DNA of 12,332 bases from CAZKDV01 sp964551645. GTDB lineage: Bacteria > Bacteroidota > Bacteroidia > Bacteroidales > DTU049. The notes below the pieces were generated by a model, which saw only the letters and a list, made by a program, of their open reading frames with translations, was not told the DNA's origin and did not search any database. The stretch lies in assembly GCA_964551645.1 (NCBI GenBank), contig CAZKDV010000072.1, positions 1 to 12,332 of the forward strand, in the 5' to 3' direction. Made by a program: the position numbers and the translations under genes. This document shows, piece by piece, positions 8,639-12,332 of the stretch (its first letter is position 1; every line of letters begins with the position of its first letter).

Positions 8639-8664
8639 AAATATCTTTTAATGTGAAGATATTT
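8639..8664 (-). repeat. 9-bp inverted repeat just upstream of the mqnD TTG start
   Basis: Perfect arms AAATATCTT and AAGATATTT are separated by 8 bases. In the minus-strand transcript the stem can be extended by a G-U and an A-U pair. It ends six bases before the TTG start codon of mqnD and lies in the 71-bp gap after the sensor gene. It is not followed by a U-run, so it does not look like an intrinsic terminator. It could be an RNA hairpin affecting initiation or an operator for a dimeric regulator. A degenerate -7-like box (TGCGTTTG, one mismatch to TAnnTTTG) sits just upstream, but no -33 element was found. Confidence 0.5.
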
Positions 8665-8703
8665 AACAAACGCAAGCATCTGTATATTTAGTATAACTAT
8701 GTG

Positions 8704-9267
8704 TTATTTGTTGTTTTTAGCGTTTTTATTATTTCTTCTATTGTTTTTCTTATCTCCTTTACATATAGGTGAGGCTTCTCTATGCTTCTTATGATGTGGC
8801 TTATGAAGACTTATTTTTTTAAAGTGCTTAGTAAATTTAGAAAACTGCTCTTGTGTTAAAACTTCTTTAACTTGCATAAAATGTTCAATAGTAGCTAACT
8901 GTAAGTCTTTTTCTAAACTTCCAATGTGTTCTGCCAAAGTTTGAAAGTCAGAAATATTAATTGGCTCTTCCAACAACTTATCAATAATTTGAGTTCGGAT
9001 ATTTTTTATTGAGTCAATATATAAAAACATAATTTCTCTATGAGCATTTCGTAATTCAACAAATGGTATTTCTTGTTCTGCTGTAAGCTGCAAATCAGAG
9101 ACTATACATCTGTTGTTTTTCTTGTGATGACTATATTCTTTGTCAAATTGTTTTGGAACTTGTTTTTCTCTTGGGAGAAGAAATAAAGTTAGCATTATTG
9201 AAATATTAATCAATAACAATATAAATAATAATATTAATGTTAAATTTTTGCTTTTGTGTGTTTCCAT
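8704..9267 (-). CDS. Membrane-anchored periplasmic sensor-like protein (CnrX/ZraP/CpxP-like) with His-rich tail
   Basis: 187 residues. One N-terminal membrane segment (about 8-31) is followed by a periplasmic, mostly helical region. Two LTxxQ motifs are present, LTAEQ (61-65) and LTQEQ (137-141), the repeat that marks CpxP/Spy-type proteins, separated by long amphipathic helices; this also fits the heavy-metal-resistance (CnrX/ZraP) fold. Potential metal ligands are His47, His48 and Cys54 after the membrane segment, a cluster at His148, 155, 158, 159 and 162, and Cys169. The last 20 residues are almost only Lys, Asn and Arg. It follows the anti-sigma gene by 20 bp, the position the sensor takes in Cnr-type sigma operons. 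Inferred role: sensing metal or misfolded protein in the periplasm and modulating the anti-sigma factor. The ligand is not shown, and a plain chaperone is an alternative. Confidence 0.75.
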   Translation of the reverse strand: METHKSKNLTLILLFILLLINISIMLTLFLLPREKQVPKQFDKEYSHHKKNNRCIVSDLQLTAEQEIPFVELRNAHREIMFLYIDSIKNIRTQIIDKLLEEPINISDFQTLAEHIGSLEKDLQLATIEHFMQVKEVLTQEQFSKFTKHFKKISLHKPHHKKHREASPICKGDKKNNRRNNKNAKNNK

Positions 9268-9287
9268 ATTAAAAATGATTTAAGTAA

Positions 9288-9758
9288 TTATTTATCTTCT
9301 TGAATTAAAAAAAACTCTGAAATATCTGAACTTGAAATTCCTGCCCAATATAAATCTTCAATAGTTTCTGTTTCTTCTGACAATTCTGATATTGTTGTTT
9401 CTGAAAACATAGTTTTATTTATATAAAACCCAAATACTATTCCTACAACTACTGACAGAACAAAAGTTATAATTGTTGATTTCCTCGAAAATAACACCTT
9501 AATTAAGTATTGTAACTCTGATAATTCTGTATTTTCTTGAGATTGAATTTTGGCAAGAGTAGCATCTGTAAAAAATGGTGAAGTTTCTGGAAAGTGATTT
9601 GCCATAGAAGTAAAAATAGAATTGGCTTTTTGAATTCGGATAAAAAATGCTTTACACGAGCTACATTTTTCGATATGCAAACGCATATTTTTATCAACTT
9701 CCGTTATGGATTCAAATTCGTTATTAATTAAAAACTTTTTTACTTTTTTGCAGTTCAT
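9288..9758 (-). CDS. Membrane anti-sigma factor with ZAS-type zinc-finger motif
   Basis: 156 residues from the ATG at 9758, which gives the typical opening MNCKKVKKFL. Another ATG at 9764 (two residues longer) is equally possible; a TTG at 9776 is less likely. The cytoplasmic N-terminus carries Cys3 and then His28-x3-Cys32-x2-Cys35 (HIEKCSSC), the ZAS motif of anti-sigma factors that bind ECF sigma factors. A single membrane helix (about 95-113) follows, leaving a short acidic periplasmic tail of about 43 residues rich in Glu, Ser and Thr. It lies 56 nt after the sigma gene and 20 bp before the sensor gene. Inferred role: it holds the sigma factor inactive at the membrane until a periplasmic signal arrives. 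The pairing is supported by gene order and motif, not by direct evidence. Confidence 0.82.
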   Translation of the reverse strand: MNCKKVKKFLINNEFESITEVDKNMRLHIEKCSSCKAFFIRIQKANSIFTSMANHFPETSPFFTDATLAKIQSQENTELSELQYLIKVLFSRKSTIITFVLSVVVGIVFGFYINKTMFSETTISELSEETETIEDLYWAGISSSDISEFFLIQEDK

Positions 9759-9814
9759 AATCATTTTGACAATCAAACTTTCAAAAACTTGCGATATCTT
9801 GTTAATTAAACATT

Positions 9815-10375
9815 TTATTGTTTTAATATATCTAGTTTTTTTTGCAATTTAAGTTTAGCTCTGTGCATTAGTGATTCTACCGAAGACAACGAAATACCAA
9901 GTAAATTAGATATTTCCTTATATGGTATTCCCTCAATTTTGTGCATCACAAAAACTGTTCTTTGTTTTTCGTTAAGTGTTTGCAAAGCATTGTGTATTAA
10001 TTGAGCAAGCTGCTTGCTTTCCATATTATACAAAGTCTCATTTGAATCATTTTGTGATTGTATATTTTCAAAAGCGTAATAATCATTTATTGATTTGTTT
10101 TCAAAATACTTGCGATTTTTCTTCGTATAATTAATTGACTTATTAACTGAAATTCTATAAATCCAAGTAGATAAAGACGAATCTTGTCTAAATTTTTTTA
10201 TGCTTCTAAACACTTCAATAAATACTTCTTGAGTAATGTCTTCGGCATCTTCAAAAAATGGAACAAATGATAGAGCTGTTTTTAATATCTTATTTTTATA
10301 TGTGTCAATTAGTTCTTTATATGCTTTTTCTTCAGCATTTTTTAAGCGTTCAACAAATTCCTGCTCATCGTACAT
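9815..10375 (-). CDS. ECF-type RNA polymerase sigma factor
   Basis: 186 residues from the ATG at 10375, which gives a normal ECF opening (MYDEQEFVERLKNAEEKAY). A TTG eight codons upstream at 10399 is in frame but unneeded. Sigma region 2 covers about 15-92, with DAEDITQEVFIEVF (43-56) and FRQDSSLSTWIYRISVN (62-78) as core and -10-recognition parts. A variable linker follows, then region 4 (about 128-182) with a helix-turn-helix at PYKEISNLLGISLSSVESLMHRAK (151-174). There is no region 1 or 3, as usual for ECF factors. It starts 27 nt after sppA and is followed by its probable anti-sigma factor. Target promoters are unknown; autoregulation is common for such operons, but no promoter for it is evident in the short gap, so one may lie inside sppA. 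Confidence 0.93.
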   Translation of the reverse strand: MYDEQEFVERLKNAEEKAYKELIDTYKNKILKTALSFVPFFEDAEDITQEVFIEVFRSIKKFRQDSSLSTWIYRISVNKSINYTKKNRKYFENKSINDYYAFENIQSQNDSNETLYNMESKQLAQLIHNALQTLNEKQRTVFVMHKIEGIPYKEISNLLGISLSSVESLMHRAKLKLQKKLDILKQ

Positions 10376-10402
10376 TTTATCAACTTCACTTTTTTTCAAT
10401 TA

Positions 10403-12178
10403 TTATTCAATGACAATATCAAATGGCAATCTTGTCATAAAAACTTCGTTAGATTCTATTTCTTCGATATGTTTCAAAAATGGATATTGTTTTTTTATTT
10501 TTTGTTCAAAAGATTTTGATGCATAAGTATTCATCAAACTACTGATAATTTCATCGTAAAAATCTTTTTGTTTTGGAAGTTCAACAATCGAATAGTCTTT
10601 TAAATCAGCCAATTCAGCACTAATTGCAATCGCCTTGTCAAGTCCTCCAATTTCATCAACCAAATTAATATTTTTAGCATCATAACCTGTCCAAACTCTG
10701 CCCTGCCCTATTTTATCTACTTCAGATTTCTCCATTTTACGACCATTGGCAACATGAGTAATAAAAGTATCATAAATATCCTCGATATTTTCTTGTATAA
10801 AGTTTCTTTCTGAAGGGGTTAATGCTCTAATCATTGACGGCATATCCGCATATTCGTTAGTTTTAACTACATCAAAAGTAACTCCGAGTTTATTTTTGAA
10901 AAACTTATCTAAATTAAACATTAATCCAAACACACCTATTGATCCGGTCAATGTTGTATGTTGGGCTACAATTTTTGAAGCACCACAAGCAATGTAATAT
11001 CCGCCTGAGGCAGCAAGATTGCCCATAGATATAACTACTGGTTTAGCTTGATTGAGCAATATTACCTCTCTCAAAATTATATCTGAAGCTAAAGCACTTC
11101 CACCCGGAGAATTTATGCGTAAAACAACTGCCTTAATTTTATTATCAAGTCGAGCATCACGCAAAACTTTTGATAAGTCATCACTGCCAATACTTGTTTC
11201 ACTTCCTTTGCCCATTCCAATTTCTCCTGTAGCATAAACGATAGCAATTTTACTATCATTTTTTTCTTTATAAGTACTTTGATAATGTTTTACATACTTG
11301 TACATACTGACAGTTTCTAACTTATTGATATCCTTTTTTGAATTAGTTTTGTTTTTAAGTATTTCAAGAACTTCATCTTTGTATAATAAACTATCTATAA
11401 GTTCATACTTTAATGCGTCTGAAGCTTTTCTAACCATATACTTTTCAGCATACATATCTAATGTTTCAACAGGAATACCTCTTGAAACAGAGATGTCTTC
11501 CTTAAACTTACTCCAAATAGAATTTAGTAGCACAGTGTATTGTTCTCTGTTTTCATCACTCATTTTATCCAAAACATAAGGTTCTATTGCACTTTTAAAT
11601 TTCCCATGTCTTAAAATTTGAGTTTCAATATCTAATTTACTAAAAGTGCCTTTTAGAAAATATAATTGTGAGGCTAATCCTCTAAAATCAACTTCCCCTT
11701 CTGGAGTAAGATAAATTTTATCAGCAATTGAAGATATATAATATGCTTTTTGTGAATAATCATCAGCGTATGCAATTATAAATTTGCCTTGTTCTTTAAA
11801 GTAAATTAAAGCATTTCTAATCTCTTCAAGAGTTGACAAATCTGGCAATAATGATGATGGTTCGATAAACATTCCACTTATTTTATCATCTGTTGCAGCA
11901 TTTTTAATTGAGTTTATCATATCTAAAAGACCAATTGTTTGAGATGATTTCATGCTAATAAAATCTATGTCATTAATAGGATTTTTAGAAGCCCTTTCTG
12001 CCATTTGAAAATCAAAATCTAAATGTAGAATTGAATTAGTTTTGATGTCAATTTTTTTATCTTTTGAAGATGATGAAATTATTCCTCCAATAATAAAAAC
12101 AAATAAAAGAATTAAAATAATGCTTGAAAACAAGCAACCTAATGTGTTAGCAAGTACTGTCCTAAAGAAGTTTTTCAT
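10403..12178 (-). CDS. sppA: Signal peptide peptidase SppA, long (67K) type
   Basis: 591 residues, the length of the tandem-domain SppA of E. coli type. One N-terminal membrane segment (about 15-35) is followed by two related protease-fold halves. The catalytic dyad is split between them: Lys195 in GKFKSAIEPY in the first half and Ser391 in AASGGYYIACG in the second. Further signatures are LRINSPGGSALASD (353-366), LTGSIGVFG (410-418) and GRVWTGYDAKNINLVDEIGGL (493-513). Family knowledge: a membrane-bound serine protease with the active site on the periplasmic side that degrades cleaved signal peptides. The start ATG at 12178 is preceded by a promoter-like sequence. It is followed 27 nt later by the ECF sigma gene, so the two may be co-transcribed, suggesting a link between envelope proteolysis and the sigma system. 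Confidence 0.95.
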   Translation of the reverse strand: MKNFFRTVLANTLGCLFSSIILILLFVFIIGGIISSSSKDKKIDIKTNSILHLDFDFQMAERASKNPINDIDFISMKSSQTIGLLDMINSIKNAATDDKISGMFIEPSSLLPDLSTLEEIRNALIYFKEQGKFIIAYADDYSQKAYYISSIADKIYLTPEGEVDFRGLASQLYFLKGTFSKLDIETQILRHGKFKSAIEPYVLDKMSDENREQYTVLLNSIWSKFKEDISVSRGIPVETLDMYAEKYMVRKASDALKYELIDSLLYKDEVLEILKNKTNSKKDINKLETVSMYKYVKHYQSTYKEKNDSKIAIVYATGEIGMGKGSETSIGSDDLSKVLRDARLDNKIKAVVLRINSPGGSALASDIILREVILLNQAKPVVISMGNLAASGGYYIACGASKIVAQHTTLTGSIGVFGLMFNLDKFFKNKLGVTFDVVKTNEYADMPSMIRALTPSERNFIQENIEDIYDTFITHVANGRKMEKSEVDKIGQGRVWTGYDAKNINLVDEIGGLDKAIAISAELADLKDYSIVELPKQKDFYDEIISSLMNTYASKSFEQKIKKQYPFLKHIEEIESNEVFMTRLPFDIVIE

Positions 12179-12199
12179 GATAAATCAAATTAAAAAAAA

Positions 12200-12226
12200 C
12201 AAATTTACATAAATTTAGTTATCAAA
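12200..12226 (-). promoter_or_regulatory. Probable promoter of sppA
   Basis: On the minus strand TTTG (12226-12223) is followed after 15 bases by TAAATTTG (12207-12200), an exact match to the TAnnTTTG -7 consensus of Bacteroidota. The spacer is a little shorter than the usual 17-23 bases. It lies about 21 bp upstream of the sppA ATG, implying a very short leader. Because the region is extremely AT-rich, a chance match cannot be excluded. Confidence 0.45.
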
Positions 12227-12305
12227 TTAATAAGTGTATTTAATTTTTTAAAAAATATTTAGTTTAACCCATTGAGCAATTTGGAAAATAAATAAAAATT
12301 CCTTC

Positions 12306-12325
12306 AATTTCCCGAAGAAATTCGG
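12306..12325. repeat. Two overlapping, mutually exclusive small hairpins at the right edge
   Basis: On the plus strand AATTTC-CCGAA-GAAATT (12306-12322) can form a 6-bp stem, while CCGAA-GAAA-TTCGG (12312-12325) can form a 5-bp stem closed by a GAAA tetraloop. The two share bases and cannot form together. They lie about 130 bp upstream of sppA, in the 154-bp stretch before the window end, which otherwise holds only AT-rich sequence. They may be the end of a terminator of a neighbouring gene outside the window, a dispersed repeat, or chance. Confidence 0.35.
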
Positions 12326-12332
12326 ATATTCA

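Noticed and set aside
8639..8664. Inverted repeat considered as an intrinsic terminator after the sensor gene
   Set aside because: The stem is almost all A-T and is followed by the mqnD start rather than a run of U, so termination is not supported.
9503..9697. Minus-strand open frame of 64 codons in another frame within the anti-sigma gene
   Set aside because: It is fully contained in the anti-sigma gene, which has the HxxxCxxC motif and membrane helix; no motif supports the alternative frame.
9765..9777. Short inverted repeat TTTGA-CAA-TCAAA next to the anti-sigma start
   Set aside because: The five-base arms are made of common AT-rich words and are too short to claim an operator or hairpin.
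10376..10399. TTG start eight codons upstream for the ECF sigma factor
   Set aside because: The ATG at 10375 already gives a full ECF N-terminus, and nothing in the extension is recognisable.
12243..12256. Perfect palindrome ATTTTTTAAAAAAT upstream of sppA
   Set aside because: Simple A/T tracts like this are expected by chance in such AT-rich intergenic sequence; there is no GC stem to make a terminator.

Overview
The window is a low-GC stretch with ten protein-coding genes, all on the minus strand, packed end to end; the gene at the left edge is cut. No RNA gene, insertion sequence, CRISPR array or phage-like gene was seen. The organism is very probably a member of the Bacteroidota. The evidence is a gingipain-like C25 protease with PKD domains and a type IX secretion (T9SS) C-terminal sorting domain, a match to the Bacteroidota promoter consensus (TTTG, spacer, TAnnTTTG), absence of clear Shine-Dalgarno sequences, and AT-rich genes of the sizes usual for that phylum.

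In order of transcription (right to left), the first block is sppA (membrane signal-peptide peptidase), then an ECF sigma factor, a zinc-finger (ZAS-type) membrane anti-sigma factor and a membrane-anchored periplasmic protein with two LTxxQ motifs and a His-rich tail. The last three form a compact regulatory triad resembling the CnrH/CnrY/CnrX plan: sigma factor, membrane anti-sigma, periplasmic sensor. Metal or envelope stress is the likely input, but this is inferred.

After a 71-bp gap holding a 9-bp inverted repeat, the second block is mqnD (futalosine menaquinone pathway, apparently with a TTG start), hldD (ADP-heptose epimerase), an unassigned outer-membrane beta-barrel protein and waaA/kdtA (Kdo transferase). 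Here mqnD/hldD and hldD/barrel overlap, and barrel/waaA are 5 bp apart, so they are almost certainly co-transcribed. Two of the four genes make the LPS inner core (heptose and Kdo).

The third block starts from a well-formed promoter in the 88-bp gap and contains a large secreted multidomain C25 protease, followed 29 bp later by a cytoplasmic aminopeptidase P (cut by the window start). Together they would let the cell break extracellular protein into peptides and trim proline-containing peptides inside.

The contents are mostly ordinary Bacteroidota chromosome with an envelope theme. The points most worth following are the sigma/anti-sigma/sensor triad behind sppA, the uncharacterised barrel protein lodged between two LPS-core genes, and the inverted repeat at the TTG start of mqnD. 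I do not see convincing evidence of a wholly new system.
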